Notes: generated by a model not told the origin, from the letters alone. A stretch of DNA of 7,537 nucleotides from Candidatus Scatomorpha stercoravium (GCA_018716005.1 DVKN01000205.1:1-7537); one strand, 5' to 3'. Shown: positions 1-6,146, counted from the stretch's first letter. A program made the numbers and translations.

Positions 1-4
1 TGCG

Positions 5-571
5 TCAGGCGTCGAGCTCGACCATGCTTATCCACTCGCCGGGGCTGTAGTCGCCCATGGTGCCCTCGGGGACGAAGAGGGTGATGGCGTAGGACGTGGT
101 CTCGCTGACGCGGACGGTGTAGTACACGTCCTTCCCGTCGCGGGTGAACTGGACGAAGTAGTTGCCGAACTCGTCGTAGGCGAAGACGGAGCCCTCGGGC
201 ACGTCGGCCTGCACCCCGCTGCGCGTGGAGAACTCCTCCGCCGACTCGGGCAGGGGCACGCCGGCGGCCTCGTAGGCCTCGGGGCCCATGACGCCCAGAT
301 GCAGCGTCGCGCCGCCGAAGTTTACGCCGCACTGGATGTTGGGGAAGGGCTCGGTCTGCTCGTCGATGTAAACCTCGCCGCCGGCCGGCAGGTAGACGGT
401 GCCGACGCCCTCTATCTCATAGGCCGCGAGCTCGCCGTCCTCCTCGGGAGGCTCGGTATCGGCGGGAGGCGCCTCGGTCGGGGCCGGGGTGCCGTCGGCG
501 GGGGCTTCTCCGCAGGCGGCGAGGGCGAAGACCATCGCGAGCGCGAAGAGCAGGGCAAGAAAACGTTTCAT
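5..571 (-). CDS. Small secreted lipoprotein of unknown function
   Basis: The 188-residue product starts with a classical lipoprotein signal: basic MKR, a hydrophobic stretch to about residue 19, and a lipobox LAAC with the acceptor cysteine at C20. It should therefore be lipid-anchored on the outer face of the membrane (inference from the signal). Residues 21-48 form a low-complexity linker rich in Pro, Ala, Thr, Asp and Glu, a usual tether. Residues 50-188 look like a compact mostly beta domain with many aromatic and acidic residues (for example DEFGNYFVQF near 133-142). I do not recognise the domain and assign no function. The ATG at 571 is supported by an AAAGGAG ribosome-binding site eight bases upstream, and a TGA ends the gene four bases inside the window edge. 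It lies downstream of ylbJ on the same strand but is separated by 79 bases that hold a possible promoter, so it may be transcribed alone. Confidence 0.85.
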   Translation of the reverse strand: MKRFLALLFALAMVFALAACGEAPADGTPAPTEAPPADTEPPEEDGELAAYEIEGVGTVYLPAGGEVYIDEQTEPFPNIQCGVNFGGATLHLGVMGPEAYEAAGVPLPESAEEFSTRSGVQADVPEGSVFAYDEFGNYFVQFTRDGKDVYYTVRVSETTSYAITLFVPEGTMGDYSPGEWISMVELDA

Positions 572-579
572 TTACTTTG

Positions 580-586
580 CTCCTTT
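580..586 (-). promoter_or_regulatory. Ribosome-binding site of the lipoprotein gene
   Basis: On the minus strand this reads AAAGGAG, eight bases before the ATG at 571. It is the strongest Shine-Dalgarno match near this gene and fixes the start just ahead of the basic n-region of the signal peptide. Confidence 0.75.
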
Positions 587-602
587 CGGATGTGATGGCC
601 CC

Positions 603-634
603 ATCATAGCACGCCGCCCGCCGGCGCAGTCCAA
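603..634 (-). promoter_or_regulatory. Candidate sigma-A promoter for the lipoprotein gene
   Basis: Read on the minus strand, TGC-TATGAT (611-603) is a good extended -10 element. A TTGGAC hexamer (634-629) lies upstream as a possible -35, but the spacer is 20 bases, longer than the usual 16-18, so activity would rely on the extended -10. The position, 32 bases from the -10 to the start codon, is sensible and the element sits between ylbJ and the lipoprotein gene. No convincing terminator hairpin with a T-run was seen between the two genes, so read-through from ylbJ is also possible. Confidence 0.4.
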
Positions 635-650
635 GTGATTTCCGCGCCGC

Positions 651-1595
651 TCAGAAGGGGCAGAGCGCCGCCGCGTAGGCCGCGCCCAGCGCGGCGCTCA
701 GTATCCGCCCGGCGAGGTGGCGGCGCATGGACACGCCGCGCGCGGCGGAGGCCGTCTGCATATGCACCGAGAGCCCGCCCCAGCCGATTATGAGCGCGGC
801 GAGGGCGAAGTTCGTCCGCGTCGGGGAGCAGCCGCGCAGCGCGCCTATGCCGCCTCCGAGCTCGAAGAAGCCCGTCAGCAGCGCCCCGGAGGACGAGAGC
901 TCGAGCCCGGACGCGAGCGAGAGCCCGCCGGCGAGGCGCGTGAATATCCCCGCCGCCTCCAGCGCCGAGACGAGGGCGGAGAAGATGACGACAAAGCCGC
1001 AGACGTTCAATATATTCCCCACCGAGGCCGTCACCGAGCGCGCGAAGGCGCCGGGCCGGGGCTGCGGGACGTCGGGCAGAGTTGACATAACGCAGCGGCC
1101 CCGGCCGCGCATGACGAGCCCGGCGCTGAGGGCCGCGAGGACGTGCGCGGCGTAGAGCGCGAGCCCGGCGCGGACGCTGCCGAACACCCCCGCGCCCGCC
1201 GCGCCTATGAGGAAGGCGGGGCCGGAGTTGTTCGCGAAGCCGAGCAGCCGCGCGCCCTCCGCGGGCGTCAGCGCGCCGCGCTCCACGAGCCCGGACGTCG
1301 CGGCCGCGCCCAGCGGATAGCCGCCGAGCACTCCCGCGAGCAGCGCCGCCGCGCCCGTCCCGGGCAGGCCGAAGAGCCGGCCCATCGGCGCGGAGAGCCG
1401 GCGCGCGAGCCGCTGCGGCACGCCGAGCTCGCCGGCGAGCGCGCTCAATACGAAGAAGGGGAAGAGCGAGGGGATTATGCTCTCCGCCGCGAGCGAGAGG
1501 CCCCGCCGCACGCCCTCGGCCGCCGCGGACGGCCAGATAAGCAGCGCCGCGAGCGAGGCCGCGAGGGCCGCCGCGCCGGGTAGGAATCCGCCCAT
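651..1595 (-). CDS. ylbJ: Sporulation integral membrane protein, YlbJ family
   Basis: This 314-residue, strongly hydrophobic protein has the features of YlbJ, a nucleoside-recognition (Gate) domain membrane protein. The first Gate half holds SLFPFFVLS (43-51), GGYPLGA (91-97) and ANNSGPAF (121-128). The second half holds GFFELGGGI (242-250) and GWGGLSVHMQ (271-280). About eight hydrophobic segments are visible, with a short basic loop near 163-168. In B. subtilis, ylbJ is expressed in the mother cell under sigma-E and is needed for heat-resistant spores; the transported ligand is not known. The product is clearly shorter than the roughly 400-residue Bacillus protein, mostly in the central loop. 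The ATG at 1595 is chosen because it follows GGGAGG by eight bases and begins the hydrophobic N-terminus. The same frame stays open for 471 more codons upstream, but that part is antisense to yqfC and yqfD and is an artefact of high GC. Divergent placement beside yqfCD supports a sporulation role. Confident in family, less so in exact function. Confidence 0.88.
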   Translation of the reverse strand: MGGFLPGAAALAASLAALLIWPSAAAEGVRRGLSLAAESIIPSLFPFFVLSALAGELGVPQRLARRLSAPMGRLFGLPGTGAAALLAGVLGGYPLGAAATSGLVERGALTPAEGARLLGFANNSGPAFLIGAAGAGVFGSVRAGLALYAAHVLAALSAGLVMRGRGRCVMSTLPDVPQPRPGAFARSVTASVGNILNVCGFVVIFSALVSALEAAGIFTRLAGGLSLASGLELSSSGALLTGFFELGGGIGALRGCSPTRTNFALAALIIGWGGLSVHMQTASAARGVSMRRHLAGRILSAALGAAYAAALCPF

Positions 1596-1603
1596 TTTAC
1601 CCG

Positions 1604-1609
1604 CCTCCC
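1604..1609 (-). promoter_or_regulatory. Ribosome-binding site deciding the ylbJ start
   Basis: The minus strand reads GGGAGG, eight bases ahead of ATG 1595. This excludes the far longer reading frame that continues upstream through the antisense of yqfC and yqfD. Confidence 0.75.
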
Positions 1610-1623
1610 AAGATGATACTGCG

Positions 1624-1652
1624 GAATTATACTTCCGCCGCGCGCATAAAAT
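1624..1652 (+). promoter_or_regulatory. Candidate sigma-E-type promoter for yqfC-yqfD
   Basis: CATAAAAT (1645-1652) matches seven of eight positions of the sigma-E -10 consensus CATACAAT as known from B. subtilis. Exactly 14 bases upstream, GAATTAT (1624-1630) matches five of seven positions of the -35 pattern KMATATT. The spacing fits that sigma factor, and yqfCD are sigma-E genes in Bacillus. A caution is that the predicted transcript start, about seven bases after the -10, would leave only about ten bases before the yqfC ATG and would touch the ribosome-binding site. Judged by eye; no scoring was run. Confidence 0.42.
1626..1631 (-). promoter_or_regulatory. Possible -10 (TATAAT) facing ylbJ
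   Basis: The minus strand carries a perfect TATAAT, 30 bases before the ylbJ start and well placed for a leader of about 24 bases that includes the GGGAGG site. No good -35 is visible at 16-18 bases (the 17-base position reads GCATTT) and there is no TG extension, so this may be a chance match in an AT-rich stretch. It overlaps the -35 of the candidate yqfC promoter, so the two could not be occupied at once. Confidence 0.25.
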
Positions 1653-1668
1653 GCCCGGGGGTGGGAGC

Positions 1669-1944
1669 ATGGCAAGCGTAAAACTGCTGCGCCGCCGCGA
1701 GGAAATCGCCGCGCGCTTCGATTTGCCCGCCGAGGCCGCCGGCTGCTTCAAGCTGACGCTCGTAGGCACGGGCCGGGCGCTCGTGGAGAACCACCGCGGG
1801 CTCGGCGAATATACGCGCGAGCGCGTCGACGTGCGCGCCCCGGCCGGCACCTTGCGCATAGAGGGCGAGGCGCTGGAGCTGGGCTTCATGGACGGCGAGG
1901 CCCTCCTGGTCACGGGGCGCATACTCGCCCTCACGCTGCTGTGA
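1669..1944 (+). CDS. yqfC: Sporulation protein YqfC (YabP/YqfC family)
   Basis: The 91-residue product matches YqfC throughout. It has a basic N-terminus, the FDLP segment (17-20), FKLTLVG (27-33), the family hallmark ENHRGLGEYT (40-49) and alternating beta-type strands ending in LLVTGRILAL (79-88). YqfC and its relative YabP are small proteins of unknown biochemistry that are expressed in the mother cell during sporulation. ATG 1669 is preferred over an in-frame ATG at 1651, because GGGGGTG (1657-1663) precedes it by five bases while nothing resembling a ribosome-binding site precedes 1651. Its TGA overlaps the GTG start of yqfD by four bases, which suggests translational coupling of the pair. 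Pairing with yqfD and then phoH is the conserved order across spore-forming Firmicutes. Confidence 0.9.
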   Translation: MASVKLLRRREEIAARFDLPAEAAGCFKLTLVGTGRALVENHRGLGEYTRERVDVRAPAGTLRIEGEALELGFMDGEALLVTGRILALTLL

Positions 1945-3107
1945 GGCGCGGGAGCGTACTGTGCGAGATAAGGGGCGCGGCGCCGCTGCGCTGCCTGAAC
2001 GCCCTGGGCGAGGCCGGCATCGAGGCGAAGCGGGCGGAGAGGGCGGACGAATTCACCCTCCGCCTCACGCTGGACGAACGGGACTATTCCGCGGCGGCCG
2101 CGATAGCCGCGCGGAGCCAGTGCGAGCTCGCGAGGATAAGCTCGCGGGGCGGCGCGCTCCTGGCGCGGAGGCTGCGCCGGCGCATCGCGCTGCTGACGGC
2201 GGCGGTCGTATGCTTCGCGCTGCTCGCGGCGGGCTCGCTCTTCGTCTGGGAGATAGACATAAGCGGCTGCGAGAGCGTCACGGAGGGGGAGGTGCGCCGC
2301 GCGCTCGCCTCGGCGGGCGTTGCGGAGGGCTCCTTCTGGCCGGCCTGGGACGCGGACGCCGTGAAGAACCATCTGCTGCTCGAGATACCGGAGCTGGCCT
2401 GGGCGGGCGTGAGCGTGTCCGGCTCGAGGGCCGAGGTGCGCGTGCGCGAGAGGATAGAGCGGCCCGAGCTCGCGAGCGACGGCGCGCCGGGCAGCATCAC
2501 GGCCGCGGCGAGCGGGATAATAGAGCGCATGGAGGTCTACGAGGGCGCGCCGGCGGTATCCGTCGGGGACGCGGTCGCGGTGGGGGAGACGCTGGTGTCC
2601 GGCGAGATGGCGAGCGCCGTGGGCGATACGCGCTATGTGCGGGCGCGCGCCGCCGTGACCGCGCGCACCTACGTCGAGCTCACGGCCTGCGCGCCGCTTA
2701 AGTACGGGCGGCTGCTCGAGGCGGATACGCACAGCCGCTGGAGCCTCATTATCGGCTCGGGGAGAGTTAATTTTTTCAGAGGCAGTAGCCAAACCCCGCC
2801 CGGCTGTGGTAAAATCATAGAGGAGTACCCGCTCGCGTGGGAGGGCGTCTTCCGCCTGCCGGTGACGCTCGTGCGCGAGACGGTCATAGAGTACTCCGCG
2901 CAGGAGGCGGAGGAGGACCCCGCCCTGCTCGAGCAGAGGCTCGCGGAGGCGCTGCAAAGCCGCCTGGAGCGCCGTCTCGAGGGCAGGGGGGAGGCGCTCT
3001 CCGTCCACTTCACGGCGCGCGAGAGCGGCGGCGCGCTCTACGTCACGCTGCGCGCCGAGTGCCGCGAGGATATAGCCGTATATACACCCGCAGAGGGATC
3101 TGAATAG
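1941..3107 (+). CDS. yqfD: Sporulation protein YqfD
   Basis: The 388-residue product fits the YqfD family in length and layout. An N-terminal domain (about 1-75, opening with CEIRGAAPLRCLNAL) is followed by a basic run and one membrane segment at about 82-104 (IALLTAAVVCFALLAAG). A long extracytoplasmic region follows, with a POTRA-like opening (VWEIDISGCESVTEGEVRRAL), a barrel-sandwich-like stretch near 190-245 (SGIIERMEVYEGAPAVSVGDAV) and a C-terminal helical part with QRLAEALQSRLERRL. YqfD is a sigma-E-dependent spore-formation protein in Bacillus; its molecular role is unknown. The start is the GTG that overlaps the yqfC stop. It lacks its own clear ribosome-binding site, so re-initiation by ribosomes finishing yqfC is likely. 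Ile codons are 12 ATA, 5 ATC and 1 ATT. Codons around 2767-2818 turn abruptly AT-rich, although the encoded residues fit the family. Confidence 0.9.
   Translation: MRRGSVLCEIRGAAPLRCLNALGEAGIEAKRAERADEFTLRLTLDERDYSAAAAIAARSQCELARISSRGGALLARRLRRRIALLTAAVVCFALLAAGSLFVWEIDISGCESVTEGEVRRALASAGVAEGSFWPAWDADAVKNHLLLEIPELAWAGVSVSGSRAEVRVRERIERPELASDGAPGSITAAASGIIERMEVYEGAPAVSVGDAVAVGETLVSGEMASAVGDTRYVRARAAVTARTYVELTACAPLKYGRLLEADTHSRWSLIIGSGRVNFFRGSSQTPPGCGKIIEEYPLAWEGVFRLPVTLVRETVIEYSAQEAEEDPALLEQRLAEALQSRLERRLEGRGEALSVHFTARESGGALYVTLRAECREDIAVYTPAEGSE
2807..2815 (+). promoter_or_regulatory. Possible internal extended -10 within yqfD
   Basis: TGG-TAAAAT is a good extended -10 element set in a locally AT-rich patch of an otherwise very GC-rich gene, about 305 bases before phoH. 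No matching -35 is seen at 16-18 bases (the 17-base position reads AGCCAA). It would offer a vegetative promoter for phoH-ybeY-era, which are needed outside sporulation, but the call rests on one motif and context. Confidence 0.25.
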
Positions 3108-3112
3108 GAAGG
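3106..3112 (+). promoter_or_regulatory. Ribosome-binding site of phoH
   Basis: AGGAAGG lies seven bases before ATG 3120 and overlaps the TAG stop of yqfD. It selects this ATG over in-frame ATGs at 3135 and 3150. Confidence 0.75.
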
Positions 3113-3119
3113 GATACCA

Positions 3120-4124
3120 ATGATAGAGAGGACCATGCCGATAGACCGCATGGAGAACATCATAAGCGTCTTCGGCTCCTTTGACCAGAACCTGAGGATT
3201 ATCGAGAGCGAGCTCGGCGTCTCGGTCACCGACCGCGACGACCAGCTGCGCATTTCAGGCGAGGCCGAGGACGTGATGGCCGCCGAGAAGGCAATAAACG
3301 GCCTTTTGCAGCTCGCGAGCCGCGGCGAGGCCATAGACGCGCAGAACGTGCGCTACATCCTGAAGCTCGTGCGCGAGGGCCGCGAGGCCAAGATAGGCGA
3401 GCTCGGCGGCGACGTCGTCTGCATAACGGCCAAGGGCAAGCCGATAAAGGCGAAGACCCTCGGCCAGAAGACCTATGTCGAGGCCATGGAGAAGAACACC
3501 ATAACCCTCGGCATAGGCCCCGCCGGCACGGGCAAGACCTACCTCGCCGTGGCCGAGGCCGTCAGCGCCTTCAGGAGCGAGAAGGTGAACCGTATCATCC
3601 TCACCCGCCCCGCCGTCGAGGCCGGCGAGCGGCTGGGCTTCCTGCCCGGCGACCTTCAGAGCAAGGTCGACCCCTATTTGCGCCCGCTCTACGACGCGCT
3701 ATTCGAGATGCTGGGCCCCGACACGTACAACAAATACCTCGAGCGCGGGAACATCGAGGTCGCGCCCCTCGCCTATATGCGCGGCCGCACGCTCGACGAC
3801 AGCTTTATCATCCTCGACGAGGCGCAGAACACCTCGCGCGAGCAGATGAAGATGTTCCTCACGCGCATAGGCTTCGGCTCGCGCGTCGTAATAACCGGCG
3901 ACGTCACACAGATAGACCTCCCGCACGACAAGGTCAGCGGCCTCAAGGAGGCCATGCGCGTCCTCAAGGGCATAGACGACATCGCCATATGCCGCCTCAC
4001 CGGCGCGGACGTCGTGCGCCACGAGCTGGTACAGAAGATTATCGAGGCCTACGAGAAGGACGAGAAGCGCCGCGCCGAGGACATGAAGGCCCTCGCCCCG
4101 CGCGCCTTTAAGAAGAAAAGTTGA
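3120..4124 (+). CDS. phoH: PhoH family ATPase
   Basis: The 334-residue product is a standard-length PhoH/YbeZ protein. Residues about 10-85 form the KH-like N-terminal domain (FGSFDQNLRIIESELGV). The P-loop ATPase domain carries Walker A GPAGTGKT (133-140), the LTRPAVEAGERLGFLPGD family signature just after it, Walker B FIILDEAQN (229-237) and a sensor-like VITGDVTQIDLP. The C-terminus is lysine-rich. PhoH proteins are cytoplasmic ATPases often encoded next to ybeY and linked to RNA metabolism; a helicase or RNA-remodelling role is proposed rather than settled. The gene follows yqfD by 12 bases, and its TGA overlaps the TTG start of the next gene by four bases. Ile codons are 15 ATA, 10 ATC and 3 ATT, in keeping with the neighbours. 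All catalytic motifs are intact. Confidence 0.95.
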   Translation: MIERTMPIDRMENIISVFGSFDQNLRIIESELGVSVTDRDDQLRISGEAEDVMAAEKAINGLLQLASRGEAIDAQNVRYILKLVREGREAKIGELGGDVVCITAKGKPIKAKTLGQKTYVEAMEKNTITLGIGPAGTGKTYLAVAEAVSAFRSEKVNRIILTRPAVEAGERLGFLPGDLQSKVDPYLRPLYDALFEMLGPDTYNKYLERGNIEVAPLAYMRGRTLDDSFIILDEAQNTSREQMKMFLTRIGFGSRVVITGDVTQIDLPHDKVSGLKEAMRVLKGIDDIAICRLTGADVVRHELVQKIIEAYEKDEKRRAEDMKALAPRAFKKKS

Positions 4125-5638
4125 ACGCGTACGCCACAAAACTGAGCCTTGAGGGCGCGCGCCGGGCCCTCGCCGAGCTGGAACGGCGCAATTTCGCGCT
4201 CTCGCACGCCGCGGGCGCGCTCTCCTTCGACGCCGTCACCGCCGCCCCGCCGGGGAACCGCGCCGCCCGCTCCGAGACGATAGGCTACCTGGGCGAGGCG
4301 CAGCTCGAGCTCGTGAATTCGGCCGAGGGCATACGCCTGCTGGATTTCCTCGCGGAGCACATGGACGAGCTCACGGAGCCGGAGCGGCGGAGCGTCAGAT
4401 TGCTGCGCCGCAGCGGGGACATACTGCGCGCCGTCAGCCTCGAGGAGTACCTATCCTTCCGCAAGCTCGCGAACGAGGCCTCGAACGCCTGGAGCCGCGC
4501 GAACGAGAGCGGCGGCTTCTCGCTGCTCGAGCCCTGGCTGGGCCGGCTCTTCTTCGCCGCGCGCCACATCGCCCGCGCGGCCGCGCCGGACGCCGGCGAG
4601 TACGACTTCTGGCTCGACTTCAACGAGGAGGGCCTCACCGAGGCGCGCTGCGCGGAGTTCTTCGCCGGGATCGAGGAGCGCACGGCGGGCCTCATAGAGC
4701 GCGCCTCGCGCGCCGAGCCGCCGGACATGGCCGTGCTGGGATACCGCGTTTCGCCCCTGCGCCAGCAGAGGATAGCGCACTTCAATATGGACGCCCTCGG
4801 CGTCGACCGCGGCCGCTGCCGCCTCGCCGTATCTGACCACGCCTTTACGGCGGCCTTCTCGCGCTATGACGTGCGCATCTGCACGCGCTATCTGCCCGAG
4901 AGCTGGACGACGAGCCTCTACGGCGTCATGCACGAGTGCGGCCACGCGCTCTACGAGCTCAATACCGCCGCCTCGCTCCAGTTTACGCCCCTCGCTGCGG
5001 GGGCGAGCGTCGGCGTGCACGAGAGCCAGTCGCGGCTATACGAGAACATGATTGGCCGCTCACTCGCGTGGACGGAGTTCATCTGGCCCGTCCTGACGGA
5101 GAACATACCGGAGCTCGCGGAGCACACGCCGCGCGAGCTCTTCCGCGCCGCCAACGCCTTCAGGCGCACGCCGCTGCGCACGGAGGCGGACGAATTCACG
5201 TATTGCAGGCATATCATCCTGCGCTTCGAGCTCGAGCGCGCGCTGTTCGCCGGGGAGATAAGCGTGCACGACGCGCCGGCCATGTGGGACGAGCTCTCGG
5301 AAAAGCTCCTCGGCGTCCGCCCGCGCGGCGACTCCGAGGGCATATTGCAGGACCCGCACTGGGCGTCGGGGCAGCTGGGCTATTTCCCGGCCTACGCCTT
5401 CGGCACCGTCGCCGCGGCGCAGCTCTACGGGCGCATATGCGCGGAGACCGGCGCGGCCGGGGCGCTCGCCGCCGGCGACCTGCGGCCCGTGAACGGCTGG
5501 CTGCGCGAGCACATATGGCAGTACGGGGCCCTTTATCCGCCGCGCGAGCTGCTGCGCCGGACCCTCGGCGGCGCGCTAGACGCCGGAGTATACGCAGATT
5601 ACCTCGCGGACAAGCTGCGCGAGGTCTATGGGGAGTGA
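4121..5638 (+). CDS. M32 family metallocarboxypeptidase (carboxypeptidase Taq type)
   Basis: The 505-residue product has the length and motif series of M32 zinc carboxypeptidases, cytosolic enzymes that remove C-terminal residues from peptides. In order: HAF (240-242) where the family has HPF; DVRIC (250-254) where the family has DXRXT; the zinc site HECGH (271-275); HESQ (300-303), whose E301 is the expected third zinc ligand; LRTEAD (352-357) for IRXXAD; and GILQDPHW (407-414), matching GXXQDXHW. The zinc ligands and catalytic glutamate E272 are present, so an active enzyme is likely, but two secondary motifs carry substitutions. The start is a TTG overlapping the phoH stop (TTGA). The upstream sequence is only weakly Shine-Dalgarno-like, so coupling to phoH is inferred. 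No later standard start keeps the conserved N-terminal helix leading to LSHAAGALSFD. The gene occupies the place where pgpH sits in B. subtilis. Confidence 0.92.
   Translation: MNAYATKLSLEGARRALAELERRNFALSHAAGALSFDAVTAAPPGNRAARSETIGYLGEAQLELVNSAEGIRLLDFLAEHMDELTEPERRSVRLLRRSGDILRAVSLEEYLSFRKLANEASNAWSRANESGGFSLLEPWLGRLFFAARHIARAAAPDAGEYDFWLDFNEEGLTEARCAEFFAGIEERTAGLIERASRAEPPDMAVLGYRVSPLRQQRIAHFNMDALGVDRGRCRLAVSDHAFTAAFSRYDVRICTRYLPESWTTSLYGVMHECGHALYELNTAASLQFTPLAAGASVGVHESQSRLYENMIGRSLAWTEFIWPVLTENIPELAEHTPRELFRAANAFRRTPLRTEADEFTYCRHIILRFELERALFAGEISVHDAPAMWDELSEKLLGVRPRGDSEGILQDPHWASGQLGYFPAYAFGTVAAAQLYGRICAETGAAGALAAGDLRPVNGWLREHIWQYGALYPPRELLRRTLGGALDAGVYADYLADKLREVYGE
5630..5635 (+). 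promoter_or_regulatory. Ribosome-binding site deciding the ybeY start
   Basis: GGGGAG sits at the very end of the carboxypeptidase gene, seven bases before ATG 5643. The other in-frame ATG, at 5628, lies directly against this site and has no such motif at a suitable distance. Confidence 0.7.
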
Positions 5639-5642
5639 GATA

Positions 5643-6146
5643 ATGCCGCTGAAACTGAGCCTTTCGCGCGAAAAGCGCGGCCTTGGCCATGAAAACGCCA
5701 GGAAGCTTATAGCGAGAGCCGTCAGCCGCGCCCTCGTATGCGAGGGCGTCGCGGACTGCTGCGCCGTCAGCGCCCTGCTGACGGACAACGAGGGCATACG
5801 CGCCATAAACCGTGAGTGGCGGGGGATCGACTCCGCGACGGACGTCCTGAGCTTCCCGCTCAACGAGCTCGCGCCCGGCGCGTTCGACCCGGACGTGTGC
5901 GAGCGCGACCCGGAGACGGGCTGCGTCCTCCTCGGGGACATGGTCTTCTCGCTCGAGCGCTGCGCCGCGCAGGGCGAGGAGTTCGGGCACGGCTTCGAGC
6001 ACGAGCTCATGTACCTCGCCGTCCACAGCACGCTGCACCTCCTCGGCTACGACCACGTCGACGAGGGGGAGATGAAGCGCGCGATGCGCGCGAGGGAGAA
6101 GGCCATAATGGCCCTGCTCGACCCGGAGAATAAAGAGGAGGCGTAA
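5643..6146 (+). CDS. ybeY: YbeY endoribonuclease (rRNA maturation factor)
   Basis: The 167-residue product carries the full YbeY signature. The metal-binding H-x3-H-x5-H is HSTLHLLGYDH, with H128, H132 and H138. The upstream block INREWRGIDSATDVLSFP (55-72) includes the conserved arginine R60, and LLGDMVFS (97-104) follows. YbeY is a cytoplasmic zinc endoribonuclease that acts in 16S rRNA 3'-end maturation and ribosome quality control. The start at 5643 is chosen for its GGGGAG site; starting at 5628 would add five residues and overlap the preceding gene. The start lies four bases after the carboxypeptidase stop, and the gene's TAA shares one base with the ATG of the transporter gene. Position between phoH and era is the usual one for this gene. 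A short insert, about 77-95 (acidic, DPDVCERDPETG), is common as a variable loop in the family. Confidence 0.95.
   Translation: MPLKLSLSREKRGLGHENARKLIARAVSRALVCEGVADCCAVSALLTDNEGIRAINREWRGIDSATDVLSFPLNELAPGAFDPDVCERDPETGCVLLGDMVFSLERCAAQGEEFGHGFEHELMYLAVHSTLHLLGYDHVDEGEMKRAMRAREKAIMALLDPENKEEA

Noticed and set aside
610..630. CG-rich inverted sequence between ylbJ and the lipoprotein gene as a terminator
   Set aside because: There is no clear long stem and no T-run after it on the minus strand; it is also part of the possible promoter spacer.
1651..1671. Alternative yqfC start at ATG 1651
   Set aside because: No ribosome-binding site precedes it, it would lie inside the candidate -10 element, and it adds a Pro-Gly-rich lead unlike the family.
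1596..3008. Minus-strand frame continuing 471 codons upstream of ylbJ, giving a 785-residue reading
   Set aside because: It is antisense to yqfC and yqfD, which match known families. It is Arg/Ala-rich as expected of a GC-rich shadow frame, and the ylbJ ATG at 1595 has its own good ribosome-binding site.
4139..5661. Shared 12-mer AAACTGAGCCTT near the 5' ends of the M32 gene and ybeY
   Set aside because: Both copies encode the similar peptide KLSL in unrelated proteins, there are only two copies and the match does not extend. Best seen as coincidence.
5662..5673. Perfect 12-base palindrome TTTCGCGCGAAA near the start of ybeY
   Set aside because: It lies within codons of ybeY and is short in a CG-rich context. 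No partner site or T-run suggests an operator or terminator.
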